Shown: positions 26,981 to 36,142 of the stretch, piece after piece
How the letters are laid out: the number at the start of each line of letters is the position of its first letter
Numbering within the stretch: position 1 is the first letter of the stretch
Assembly (NCBI RefSeq): GCF_003600355.1
Contig: NZ_CP032416.1
Span: 2,314,183 to 2,378,182 of the forward strand
DNA: 64,000 bases
Reading direction: 5' to 3'
Source: Clostridium fermenticellae
GTDB taxonomy: Bacteria > Bacillota > Clostridia > Clostridiales > Clostridiaceae
Translations under genes and position numbers: made by a program
Notes under the pieces: generated by a model
What the model saw: the letters and a program-made list of their open reading frames with translations, nothing else
Database searches by the model: none
What the model was told of the DNA's origin: nothing

Positions 26981-28912
26981 CTAATTTAAATAATTATCGA
27001 TAGAATTATTTAAAACTCTCTTATCTCCGACTCTCTTAGTCAGTTTTATACTATCAAATTTTTCAAGAAGGGCAACAGCATATTTTCTACTTGTTTTTAA
27101 TTCATCTCTAAATTCAGACAATGTAATAGATCCCTTCGACTTTATTAATTCATAGGCTATTTTCATTGCTTTATCGTAATATTCCTTCAGAAAAAAGCAA
27201 TTATTCCCGGTCTTAATTATTATTTCATTGTCTATTAATGAATCGAAAACCATTTCTACATCTATTTCATTTCCAAGTTTTTCTTTAACTTCATTAAAAT
27301 TCGAAATTAAAGCTCCATGCTCTCCAAATTCATCCAGTATACTCTGTTTTATTATATCCTGTTTTTCAGTATAAAATACTTTAAAATCTATTCGTGATAT
27401 AAAATTTTGACTGATCTTCACATAACCTTTACTTATAAATAAGGATACCATCTCATCATATATCTTTTGATTTATATTATTTCCAAATAGCCTGCTTTTT
27501 ACTTCTTCTTTAGATATACCAAATTTAAGCGGGTTTTCATTATGAAAACTATCAACCAGTCTATTTAATTCCTCACTCTTTTTGTTTAAAAAATCTGAAG
27601 AAATATATGCTGCTCTATTTCCGTCTCCTAACTTTATAACCTTCTTCTCATCTATTAAAGTGAAAAGGGATTTCTTAACATTCTGTTCATTCTTCCCAAT
27701 AGATTTTAATATATCAGTAAAGGACGGATATTTAGGACTTAATTTTTTTATAGTATCTTCTAATATATTTTGAGTTTTTCCACTCTCCTTTATTTTAAGT
27801 CCTTCCAAATAGTCATCGTGAAATCTCTTTGCCTTAGAGGCCTTCGGTTCAATTATATATCCTCCTCCTATGGTATACATTGGAGAATAGGTTCTAATTA
27901 CATATCTATCATTTCTTTGAGCTGTAAGTGGCTTTTCAAGCCTCAACTGTATATATGCAGTGTCTCCTGGATAAAGTTCCTCCTTATCCAGTATAATTAT
28001 TCTACAAATTATCTCATCCGTTCCATGATATAATTTAACCCTCTGCCTATTTCTTAGCACCTTATCTGCATTTTTCAAATAATAAAATTTACAGTCTACT
28101 ATCATAGATGGTTCCATTAGATTTTCTAATGAAACAACATCTCCTCTTTTTATATCCTTTACTCTTACTTTAGATAAATTTAAAGCGCATCTCTGCCCTG
28201 CTTCAACCTCTTTTACCTTTTCATCATGTACTTGAATTTCTCTCACTTTTGATACAATTTTAGAAGGATATATTTCTACATTATCCCCTTCCTTTATACT
28301 TCCACTTATAACAGTTCCAGTTACCACGGTTCCAAATCCAGTTACAGAAAATACTCTATCTATGGGAAGGCGAAAATGTCCTTCTGTATCTTTCTCTCTT
28401 AATTCATCTGTAATTTCATCTATATCCGTAACAAGTTCCTTTATTCCTTTTTTACTCTTGGATGAAACAGCATGTATTGGAGCATTCTCCAAAAAAGTCC
28501 CTTTAAATTCCTCTCTTATATCCTCGCAAAGCATAGAAAGCCATTCATCATCAACCAAATCCGTTTTTGTAATAACTATTATTCCATTTTTAACATTTAA
28601 AAGCTGAAGTATATATAAATGTTCCTGCGTCTGAGGCATTATTCCTTCATCTGCTGCTATTACAAACAGTACTGCATCTATACCGCATACACCGGCAAGC
28701 ATGTTTTTTATAAACTTTTCATGTCCTGGAACATCTATTATCCCGGCTCTTTTTCCAGACGGAAGGTCAAAAAAAGTAAACCCAAGATTAATCGATATTC
28801 CTCTATCTTTTTCTTCTTTTAATGTATCTGTATCTCTACCCGTTAGCATTTTTATAAGTGTGGTCTTTCCATGATCTATATGGCCAGCCGTTCCTATTAT
28901 AACATGCTTCAA
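26981..28912 (-). CDS. selB: Selenocysteine-specific elongation factor SelB
   Basis: A 643-residue GTPase: IIGTAGHIDHGKTTLIKMLTG (P-loop), DVPGHEKFIKNMLAGV (G3), VITKTDLVD (G4), EF-Tu-like domains II and III, then four C-terminal winged helices that bind the mRNA SECIS loop. It brings Sec-tRNA to in-frame UGA codons. It starts at TTG with GGAGGT about ten bases upstream; no ATG fits. It lies 26 bases after selA and immediately before tRNA-Sec, so the Sec insertion genes form one unit. Confidence 0.96.
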   Translation of the reverse strand: MKHVIIGTAGHIDHGKTTLIKMLTGRDTDTLKEEKDRGISINLGFTFFDLPSGKRAGIIDVPGHEKFIKNMLAGVCGIDAVLFVIAADEGIMPQTQEHLYILQLLNVKNGIIVITKTDLVDDEWLSMLCEDIREEFKGTFLENAPIHAVSSKSKKGIKELVTDIDEITDELREKDTEGHFRLPIDRVFSVTGFGTVVTGTVISGSIKEGDNVEIYPSKIVSKVREIQVHDEKVKEVEAGQRCALNLSKVRVKDIKRGDVVSLENLMEPSMIVDCKFYYLKNADKVLRNRQRVKLYHGTDEIICRIIILDKEELYPGDTAYIQLRLEKPLTAQRNDRYVIRTYSPMYTIGGGYIIEPKASKAKRFHDDYLEGLKIKESGKTQNILEDTIKKLSPKYPSFTDILKSIGKNEQNVKKSLFTLIDEKKVIKLGDGNRAAYISSDFLNKKSEELNRLVDSFHNENPLKFGISKEEVKSRLFGNNINQKIYDEMVSLFISKGYVKISQNFISRIDFKVFYTEKQDIIKQSILDEFGEHGALISNFNEVKEKLGNEIDVEMVFDSLIDNEIIIKTGNNCFFLKEYYDKAMKIAYELIKSKGSITLSEFRDELKTSRKYAVALLEKFDSIKLTKRVGDKRVLNNSIDNYLN

Positions 28913-28938
28913 TTAGAATGCACCTCCAACTTTATAAA

Positions 28939-30339
28939 TCATATTTTTAATAAATCCCCAATAGTCTTAAAGGATTTTGCTATTATATCAAAATCCTTAT
29001 CAAAAATTGTTCTTAAATCCATTGTAATCTCATCATTCGATATCCTTACTATTATAGGTACTTCACTTTTTCTTAACTTAGTTTCTAAAGTCTCAGGTTC
29101 TATTTGATTATTTTTAACTCTTACAACATATGTAGGTATTTTTTCAGTTGGCATTGATCCTCCACCAACTAAAGAATAATCATTGTCTATTCTGCACTCA
29201 AACTTACATGTGCTGTCTTTTATCTTTTTCATTAACACCTGAGCTCTTTTTTTCTGTTTCTCACTACTGCTCAATATCATATTTAGCGTTGGTATATTGT
29301 CTATAGCCTTACTCTCATTCATGTAATACATTAAAGTACCTTCCAATGCTGAGAGTGTCATTTTATCAACTCTAAGTGCCCTTGTCAATTGATTCTGCTT
29401 CATTTTATCTACATATTTGCTCTTTCCAACTATTATGCCTGCTTGGGGTCCTCCTAACATTTTATCTCCACTAAATGTAACTACATCTACACCGCTCTCT
29501 ATGCTCCTTTGAACTGTCGGTTCATATGTAAATCCATATTTTGAAAAATCAACTAAGGTTCCACTTCCTATATCCTCCATGATCGGAATTAAATTTTTTC
29601 TACTCAATTTAACTAATTCATCCAAAGCTACATCTTCTGTAAAACCTAAAATTTTAAAATTGGACGTATGCACTTTTAATAAAACTCCTGTATTTTCATT
29701 TATAGCTCTTTCATAGTCGTATAAGTGAGTTCTATTCGTTGTACCTACCTCAACTAAAGAAGCTCCGCTAAAAGTCATAACATCCGGTATTCTAAACGAT
29801 CCACCTATTTCAACAAGTTGCCCCCGCGATACTACTGCTTCTTTATCCTTACAAATTGTATTTAAAGCAAGCATAACCGCAGCTGCGTTATTATTAACAA
29901 CTAAAGCTGACTGTGCACCGGTTAATTTTTTTATTAATTCTTCTACATGACTGTATCTTAAGCCTCTTTTACCAGTTTCTAAATCATATTCTAAATTAGT
30001 ATAGTTTTGAGCTACATTCATTATATTATCTATTGCCTTCTTTGGTAAAACCGATCTTCCTAAATTTGTGTGTATTACCACTCCAGAGGCATTTATCACC
30101 TTTTTTAGTCCTCTAATTTTAAAACCTTCTATAATATATATAACTTCACGCAGTATATCATTATATTTAACCTCAAACACTTTGCCATCTATTATAAGAT
30201 TTCTATAATTATCAATCGCTCTTCTTACAGCAGTCATAACCATCTTTCTTGGTAAATTTTTTAATTCATCCTTCACAACAGATTCATCTAATATCTGATC
30301 AACTTTTGGCAATTTCCTAAACAAATCATTTTTTAGCAT
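28939..30339 (-). CDS. selA: L-seryl-tRNA(Sec) selenium transferase
   Basis: A 466-residue PLP enzyme that converts Ser-tRNA(Sec) to Sec-tRNA(Sec) with selenophosphate. Seen: the N-terminal [12 protein letters not shown] domain, [41 protein letters not shown] and the PLP lysine in [17 protein letters not shown]. The frame opens at a TTG at 30357, but AGGAGG stands nine bases before the ATG at 30339, so that is the start. It lies 29 bases after selD. Confidence 0.96.
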   Translation of the reverse strand: MLKNDLFRKLPKVDQILDESVVKDELKNLPRKMVMTAVRRAIDNYRNLIIDGKVFEVKYNDILREVIYIIEGFKIRGLKKVINASGVVIHTNLGRSVLPKKAIDNIMNVAQNYTNLEYDLETGKRGLRYSHVEELIKKLTGAQSALVVNNNAAAVMLALNTICKDKEAVVSRGQLVEIGGSFRIPDVMTFSGASLVEVGTTNRTHLYDYERAINENTGVLLKVHTSNFKILGFTEDVALDELVKLSRKNLIPIMEDIGSGTLVDFSKYGFTYEPTVQRSIESGVDVVTFSGDKMLGGPQAGIIVGKSKYVDKMKQNQLTRALRVDKMTLSALEGTLMYYMNESKAIDNIPTLNMILSSSEKQKKRAQVLMKKIKDSTCKFECRIDNDYSLVGGGSMPTEKIPTYVVRVKNNQIEPETLETKLRKSEVPIIVRISNDEITMDLRTIFDKDFDIIAKSFKTIGDLLKI

Positions 30340-30368
30340 GAACAATATCCTCCTCAAGAAACAATACC

Positions 30369-31409
30369 TTAATCTATAATCAAAAACTTGTCATGTTGCT
30401 TTGGTAAAACCTCTCCTATAATACCCGATTTCAATTCCAAGCTTGACAATTCATTCATAATTTCAGCACTATCTTTTTCCGGGCAAGTAAAAATCAATCC
30501 TCCAGATGTCTGTGGATCAAACATTATATCCTGCATCCACTCCTGAACATTTTTAAATTCAAATTTTCCATCTAAGTATTGTCTGTTATTATAGCACCCT
30601 TCAGGGACAAGTCCAATCTTTACATATTCCTCTGCCTCTTTTATATATGGTACATTTTTTGAATGAATTCTGAGTGTTACATTAGATGCAGATGCCATTT
30701 CATATAAATGTCCAAGAAGTCCGAAACCTGTTACATCTGTACATGCTGTTATATTATGTTTAACTATTATTTCAGCAGCATACTTATTTAAGGTCGTCAT
30801 AACTCTAACAGCTTTTTTATATGCGCTTTCAGAAATAACTTTACCCTTTATCGCAGTACCCATTATACCTATTCCAATCGGTTTTGTAATTATTACAATA
30901 TCTCCAGCTCTTGATCCATAATTCCTCATTATACTATTAGGATTTACCATTCCCATAACGGACAAACCATATTTGGGTTCATCATCAGATACCGTATGTC
31001 CACCTATAATTACTGCTCCAGTTTCTGATACTTTATCTGCACCGCCTCTTAAAATTTCTCCCAGAACATCTACAGGCAAACATGATGGAAAACAAACAAT
31101 ATTTAACGCTGTCTTTGGAACTCCACCCATGGCATACACATCGCTTAATGCGTTAACAGCTGCTATTTGACCAAAAGTATATGGATCATCAACAATTGGT
31201 GTAAAAAAATCCAGCGTTTGTATTATAGCAATATCATTATTTAACCTATAAACAGCTGCATCATCAGATGTTTCTATACCAACCATCAGGTTTTCATCAT
31301 CCATTTTTGGTATTTTGCTCAGTATATTTGAAAGAACACCCGGTCCTATTTTTGCTGCTCACCCAGATGTCTTTGTATATTCCGTAAGTTTTACATTTTC
31401 GACCATCAT
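30369..31409 (-). CDS. selD: Selenide, water dikinase SelD, a selenoprotein (Sec17)
   Basis: SelD makes selenophosphate from selenide and ATP. Starting at the ATG at 31409 (GAGAGGTGAG upstream) the protein reads [16 protein letters not shown], then TGA at 31361-31359, then AAKIGPGVL. This is exactly the family's catalytic SG(C/U)AAKIGPG site, so the TGA is read as selenocysteine at residue 17. A plain reading finds only a 311-residue frame from an internal ATG at 31304 and loses the active site. The full length is 346 residues, normal for SelD. Later motifs are [20 protein letters not shown] and [10 protein letters not shown]. The second ATG at 31406 is an alternative start. It leads the selD-selA-selB-tRNA-Sec unit. 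Confidence 0.95.
31333..31361 (-). promoter_or_regulatory. Putative bacterial SECIS element in selD
   Basis: After the UGA, 11 bases lead to AGGAC, loop CGGGT, GTTCT: a 5-bp stem with one G-U pair and a G-rich loop about 17-21 bases downstream of the UGA. This is the distance and style expected for a SelB-bound SECIS loop. Folding was done by eye. Confidence 0.5.
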
Positions 31410-31439
31410 ACTCACCTCTCATTTAAAGTCTACAGCACC

Positions 31440-31468
31440 ATTATAAACAATTTCCTATATATTTTCAA
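31440..31468 (-). promoter_or_regulatory. Sigma-A promoter of the sel operon
   Basis: The minus strand has TTGAAA (31468-31463), 17 bases, TATAAT (31445-31440), about 31 bases before the selD start codon. IS copy 2 ends at 31486, 17 bases upstream of the -35 box, and leaves the promoter intact. Confidence 0.75.
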
Positions 31469-31485
31469 TTTTAGCACTTAAGTAT

Positions 31486-33097
31486 CAGAGATTTAGCACC
31501 TAAATTCCAGTAAAAATTTTATTTTTACTGGAATTGTATCCAATTACATTTATTTAAAGAGCTGGTAAGCACGGAGACCGTTAGGTCAAAAAAATAATTA
31601 TAATACCTCTTTACCCCGATAAATTTATATAATCAATTTCCAGTTTTAATTTTGAATTATGTCTTTCCAAATATAGGGTTATTCCAATTATCTTCTATAG
31701 TAAATCTTTCATCTTTTATATCTTCAATAATATCCATTTGAAGCATATTCTTTTCTCTAAAACCCCTTATACACCTAAAAAAGTATAACTGCATTAAATT
31801 AAATGCTATTATTATAAACATTAAAACTGTTTCTACGCCCGTAGGGCTATGAAGAAAACAGTGATCTAAATGCCATTCCGTCTTCAGTTGATGAAATATA
31901 TTATTTTCAATGTCCCATCTTTTATGCATTATCTTCCACAGGCTTTCTACTGATGTAAATTTATCTGTTGTTATGATCCATCCTTCTTTAATCTCTATTC
32001 TGTCTCCAGTATGAATTTCTTCCACAAACCTCAAGAACCTTACTTTTATATCCTTATCAGACATTTCAAAATTATCATCTTCCCATGCCTTAATCTTTGT
32101 GTAGATATTTGTATTTTTTCTTACAATCCAGTTCTTATCTGCCTCACGGCATTTAAATAAAGCTAATGCGTCTTTTACAATGTGAAGACGTTCATCTTTT
32201 ACTCTAACTACAGCATTCATTCCTATAGAGAGTACTTCTTTTATCCATGTAGCATTACAATACAAAGCATCAGCTACAATGATATCCGCAAAGTGATGAT
32301 ATTTTTTATACAGCTTTTTAATTAAACGTTTGCCGGCAGTAATTTCTCCTTCATCTTTACCTGAACTATCTTTTTGGGGTTCAAGCATTTCCTGATCTAA
32401 AACAATATGTGGATCACAACCAACCATTGCACAAACTACTGATCTGTGAAAATGATGCGTTATACCATTTTTATCAACCCTTGTAAGGCAGTTGTTACAA
32501 GATTTTTTAATACTGTCAAATAGTTCTACACCATCTATGGCAGCTACCTTTAAACCATCTATAGTACCATTTCTAAATACTTTATTCTTCGCAGTAGTTT
32601 TTATTATGTGCTTGTTGATATTTTTTAAGCCATCAAGATCAAAATCATTCAAGAAACGCCTAACGGCGTCAATGCGTAGCATTTTAGTATTTTTAGGTAA
32701 TACCTTTTTAAATTTATTCTTTTCAATCCAATGTTCTAATCTATTGAAACTTCTTATTTGAAGCATGAATCCAAATAATACTACGAAAGCTATTGTTGAA
32801 ACTTTTGCTGGAGATTTTATTATTTTATTTTTTAAACTATTGATTTTTTCACCTATATCATATACCCTGTTAATATAAGTGAGTAGCTGTTTCAAATAAC
32901 TTTTACTCATTTTATCAGCATCCTTTTATTTTTAGTTTTTAGCAAAACCATTATAAAAAGGATGCTTTTATTATGCAAATTTTTTCCGTATAATTTCCAG
33001 TAAAAATCGGAATCTGTTAATTCTACTGTAAATATTCATAAGACTTTATAATTCAAAGGACTACCATCCTAAAAATTTTTTAAGTGCTAAACTTCTG
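31486..33097 (-). mobile_element. Insertion sequence copy 2 (1612 bp, IS4-like)
   Basis: Same element as at 19095-20706, inverted, and of exactly the same length, so no insertions or deletions separate them. The flanking 9-bp duplication is CTTAAGTAT (31477-31485 and 33098-33106). Visible differences from copy 1 are few, for example GGATGGTAGTCC against GGACGATAGTCC in the leader, CCAGCTC against CCAGCCC in the 3' region, and the S178P codon. It lies between comEA and selD, with its transposase reading toward selD. Confidence 0.95.
31657..32910 (-). CDS. DDE transposase, IS4-like (second copy)
   Basis: A 417-residue protein, identical to the transposase at 19282-20535 except P178 for S178. 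The catalytic residues D126, D214 and E335 are all present. The promoter (TTGCAT at 32978-32973, TATAAT at 32955-32950) and the hairpin arms (32966-32956 and 32927-32917) over its ribosome binding site are the same as in copy 1. It reads in the same direction as the sel operon, so read-through into selD is possible unless the 3' stem stops it. Confidence 0.9.
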   Translation of the reverse strand: MSKSYLKQLLTYINRVYDIGEKINSLKNKIIKSPAKVSTIAFVVLFGFMLQIRSFNRLEHWIEKNKFKKVLPKNTKMLRIDAVRRFLNDFDLDGLKNINKHIIKTTAKNKVFRNGTIDGLKVAAIDGVELFDSIKKSCNNCLTRVDKNGITHHFHRSVVCAMVGCDPHIVLDQEMLEPQKDSSGKDEGEITAGKRLIKKLYKKYHHFADIIVADALYCNATWIKEVLSIGMNAVVRVKDERLHIVKDALALFKCREADKNWIVRKNTNIYTKIKAWEDDNFEMSDKDIKVRFLRFVEEIHTGDRIEIKEGWIITTDKFTSVESLWKIMHKRWDIENNIFHQLKTEWHLDHCFLHSPTGVETVLMFIIIAFNLMQLYFFRCIRGFREKNMLQMDIIEDIKDERFTIEDNWNNPIFGKT

Positions 33098-33114
33098 CTT
33101 AAGTATTAAAATAT

Positions 33115-33711
33115 TTAATTGACATCTATTTTATCCTTCATTTTTTCAATTGTCTTATCCCCTATCCTTCCAATTTTTTTCAAATCCTGAATAGTCTTAA
33201 ATTCTCCGTTCTTTTCTCTATAGTCAATTATTTTCTGGGCAGTGGTATCTCCTATTCCTGGAACTTTTTTTAATTCTTCTTTTGATGCAGTATTTATATT
33301 TACTTTTTCACTATCCATACTACTTTCTGAAGATTGATTTGGAATATCCGTTTGCCCATTTGTTTTCTTTTCGACATATATATAATCCTCATCTTTTAAT
33401 TTTTTAGCCAGATTTAATTTTAATACATTAGCACCATCAGTTATACCTCCAGCTTTCTTTATTAAATCTTGAATTCTGCTGTTCTGTTTCATTTTATAAA
33501 CTCCTGGATTTTTAATCTCACCATTTATATAAGCAGTTATGATCTTACTTTCTGAATTATTATTATTCTCAGTACTACTTTGAGTTTCATTAAAAACTTC
33601 CTTATCGTTATAATCTTTTGGTGGTCTTGATATATAATAACCTGCACCTAAAAAAATCAAAAATATACATAAAATAAGTATTGAGCCTATTATTTTTTTT
33701 CTTCTATCTAT
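33115..33711 (-). CDS. comEA: ComEA-type DNA-binding competence protein, atypical start
   Basis: Seen: an N-terminal membrane anchor (KKIIGSILILCIFLIFLGAG), a low-complexity linker, a SLBB domain (ITAYINGEIKNPGVYKMKQN through GANVLKLNLAKKLKDEDYIYV) and a C-terminal helix-hairpin-helix pair (VNINTASKEELKKVPGIGDTTAQKIIDYRE). This is the ComEA layout for binding incoming double-stranded DNA. GGAGGG stands six bases before an ATA codon at 33711, and no ATG, GTG or TTG is in register there. The next usable codon, a TTG at 33660, has no ribosome binding site and removes most of the anchor. The start is thus non-standard or mutated. Length from ATA is 198 residues. Confidence 0.8.
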   Translation of the reverse strand: MDRRKKIIGSILILCIFLIFLGAGYYISRPPKDYNDKEVFNETQSSTENNNNSESKIITAYINGEIKNPGVYKMKQNSRIQDLIKKAGGITDGANVLKLNLAKKLKDEDYIYVEKKTNGQTDIPNQSSESSMDSEKVNINTASKEELKKVPGIGDTTAQKIIDYREKNGEFKTIQDLKKIGRIGDKTIEKMKDKIDVN

Positions 33712-33843
33712 GATAATCCCTCCATAAATAAATTAATTATTTATATCTTTATTATTTATATTATTGACAATTCTTTGAAATTCTGTCGCATAAAATTAAG
33801 TTTTTTGATATAATTATGAATAGCAACATTTTAGGAGGCGAAA

Positions 33844-35058
33844 ATGAAAAAATTTTTAACTTTTTTGACATGCTTTTTTATAGTACTTACATTATTTCCT
33901 TTAACAGTTCAAGCAAGTAATGATCCACCATCTGTATCAGCAGACAGCTGTGTTGTTATGGATGCAACAACAGGAACACTTTTATATGGTAAAAACGAAA
34001 ATGCTGCTTATCCTCCTGCCTCTACTACAAAATTAATGACAGCATTATTAACACTTGAAAGCTGTAATTTAGATGACATCGTTACAATTGGTAAAAATCC
34101 ACCAAATGCTGACGGAAGTAAAATTTATCTATATGAAGGCGAAGAAATAAAGGTAAGAGATCTTCTATACGGTCTTATACTTGTTTCAGGTAATGACTGT
34201 GCTCAAGCTCTTGCAGAATATATAAGCGGCTCATGTAATAAATTTGCACAGGCAATGAATAAGAGAGCTCTTGAACTAGGGTGCAAAAATACAAACTTTG
34301 TTAATCCAAGTGGTTTATATAACATAAATCACAAAACTTCAGCTAAAGATTTATCTCTTATAATGAGAGCACTTTCGAAAAATCCGGAATACATTAAAAT
34401 TGCAACCACTAGTTTTTATTCAATTCCTTCAACAAATAAATCTACCCATGCTAGACCTCTTTGGAATGAAAATAAATTAATACAAAAATCGTCAAGTTTT
34501 TATTATCCTGGGTGTATCGGAGGTAAAACCGGGTACACTATTCAATCTTTTCATTCTTATGTAGCATGTGCAACGCAAAATGGCAGAACTCTTATAGTTG
34601 CTTTATTACATGATAAGAAAAAAACATTTTTCCCGGATTCTATAGCATTGTTTAACTATGCTTTTAATAACTTCGATTGGACAAAAATATATTCGAAGGG
34701 TGATCTTGTAACAACTTATAATAAAAATGGGCTAAAGATTCCACTTTTAGCTTCCTCTGACTTTTATTATATAAGACCAAAAACAGATATTAGAAAACCA
34801 ACTTTTAGACTTGAAAATAAAAACCTTAATCTGAAACTTTTTAAAAAAGGTGACACAATTGCAACAGCTGATATTTTTGTGAACAATAAAATGATAGGAA
34901 AACTTGAACTAAAAAGTGGAACAGACCATAAATTCGAGCAAGCATTCAAGTTAACCTTCAACTCTAGACTAACTCCTTATATAATTTTTCCAGCAGTTTT
35001 AGTAATATTAGGTTCGTCTATATTTATTTTTAAGAAATTAAAGCCTGCTCAAAAATAA
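33844..35058 (+). CDS. dacF: D-alanyl-D-alanine carboxypeptidase (S11, DacF-like)
   Basis: A 404-residue penicillin-binding protein: signal peptide (residues 1-24, ending TVQAS), SxxK at S60-K63 (PASTTK), SxN at 115-117 (VSGND), KTG at 228-230 (GGKTGYT), a C-terminal beta domain and a membrane anchor near residues 380-397. It trims the terminal D-alanine of stem peptides in the wall or spore cortex. AGGAGG lies five bases before the ATG. The -10-like TATAAT at 33809-33814 is preceded by GCATA at 33788, which could be part of a forespore promoter; this is uncertain. Divergent from comEA. Confidence 0.9.
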   Translation: MKKFLTFLTCFFIVLTLFPLTVQASNDPPSVSADSCVVMDATTGTLLYGKNENAAYPPASTTKLMTALLTLESCNLDDIVTIGKNPPNADGSKIYLYEGEEIKVRDLLYGLILVSGNDCAQALAEYISGSCNKFAQAMNKRALELGCKNTNFVNPSGLYNINHKTSAKDLSLIMRALSKNPEYIKIATTSFYSIPSTNKSTHARPLWNENKLIQKSSSFYYPGCIGGKTGYTIQSFHSYVACATQNGRTLIVALLHDKKKTFFPDSIALFNYAFNNFDWTKIYSKGDLVTTYNKNGLKIPLLASSDFYYIRPKTDIRKPTFRLENKNLNLKLFKKGDTIATADIFVNNKMIGKLELKSGTDHKFEQAFKLTFNSRLTPYIIFPAVLVILGSSIFIFKKLKPAQK

Positions 35059-35068
35059 CCAGTAGAAC

Positions 35069-35117
35069 ACAAAAAATAAAATTTTGATAATTAATTTATC
35101 AAAATTTTATTTTTTGT
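35069..35117. terminator. Bidirectional terminator between dacF and the pseudouridine synthase gene
   Basis: Perfect 22-bp arms (ACAAAAAATAAAATTTTGAT and so on) with a 5-base loop separate the convergent genes. A-rich and T-rich stem ends allow function on both strands. It overlaps the last codons of the minus-strand gene. Confidence 0.8.
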
Positions 35118-36001
35118 ATCAAATTCTTTATATCCATAGGAAGATCTATTTCAAAATTTAATTTTTTTCCTGTTCGGGGGTGTGGAAATCTTAATTTATA
35201 TGCATGAAGTGCCTGTCTTTTTATACATTTTGTATCATCCATATCACAATACAAGTCATCACCATAAATTGGATATCCTATATGAGACATATGTACTCTT
35301 ATTTGATGTGTTCTCCCGGTTTTTAATGATAGTTTTACTAAATCACCATGATTAAAACTTTCAATTACTTCATAACAAGTTACACTTCTCTGTCCCCTTT
35401 CATCTACAATCCTTTTTATATTTCCCTCTCCCTGTCTATAAATAGGCAAATCAATTATTCCGCTTTTTTCTGTAAGATTTCCATGTACTACTGCAAGATA
35501 GCTTTTTTCAAAATTATCACCATGCATATCTCTTGACAATGCCATATGTGAAAACTGATTTTTAGCAACTATTATAAGACCGGATGTATTCATATCCAAT
35601 CTATTAACAAGCCTAACTATACACTGTTCTCCATTTTCTCTAAAATAGTACAAGATACCATTTGCGAGCGTCCCGCTTTGGTAACTTTTAGTTGGATGAA
35701 CAACCATATTAGGTTTTTTATTCACAACTAATATATCCATATCCTCATATACAACATCTATATCCATTTTTTCAGGAACTATATCTTGATCTTCATTTTC
35801 TGGCAGATCTACAGTTATTCTATCATTTTTCTCTATTATATAGTTTAACTTTTCAACTTTATTGTTGATTTTTATCCTCTTATTTAAAGCTGCACTTTTT
35901 ATGAGTCTGCTTGATAGCTTACATATAGTTTTTAAATATTGTCTTAATTTCATACCATCATTAATACCATCAACTTCAAATATAAGACTATTTTCCTTCA
36001 T
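35099..36001 (-). CDS. RluA/RluD-family pseudouridine synthase
   Basis: A 300-residue protein with an N-terminal S4-like domain (MKLRQYLKTICKLSSRLIKSAALNKRIKINNK) and the RluA catalytic core: VVHPTKSYQSGTLANGILYYF, the catalytic aspartate in RLVNRLDMNTSGLIIVAKN and LKTGRTHQIRVHMSHIGYPIYGDDLY. It isomerises uridine in rRNA or tRNA; the exact target cannot be read from sequence. Start after AAAGGAG. It is convergent with dacF. Confidence 0.9.
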   Translation of the reverse strand: MKENSLIFEVDGINDGMKLRQYLKTICKLSSRLIKSAALNKRIKINNKVEKLNYIIEKNDRITVDLPENEDQDIVPEKMDIDVVYEDMDILVVNKKPNMVVHPTKSYQSGTLANGILYYFRENGEQCIVRLVNRLDMNTSGLIIVAKNQFSHMALSRDMHGDNFEKSYLAVVHGNLTEKSGIIDLPIYRQGEGNIKRIVDERGQRSVTCYEVIESFNHGDLVKLSLKTGRTHQIRVHMSHIGYPIYGDDLYCDMDDTKCIKRQALHAYKLRFPHPRTGKKLNFEIDLPMDIKNLIQKIKF

Positions 36002-36142
36002 AAAAAACTCCTTTTATAAATATAATCATGAGCATAGAAAGACTGATATATGCTTTAAAAAAGTTCCTACTTCTTTATTCATATATCAGTCGTCCAAAAT
36101 AAAACCTATCAGAATTATTAAATTACACCTATGTACTTAAAT

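Noticed and set aside
31304-31406. Starting selD at the ATG at 31304 as an ordinary 311-residue gene.
   Set aside because: The upstream frame with TGA matches the conserved SelD active site residue for residue and has a ribosome binding site; a sel locus is present to read it.
33763-33768. TTGACA upstream of dacF as a sigma-A -35 box.
   Set aside because: No -10 hexamer lies 16-18 bases downstream. The TATAAT at 33809 is too far away.
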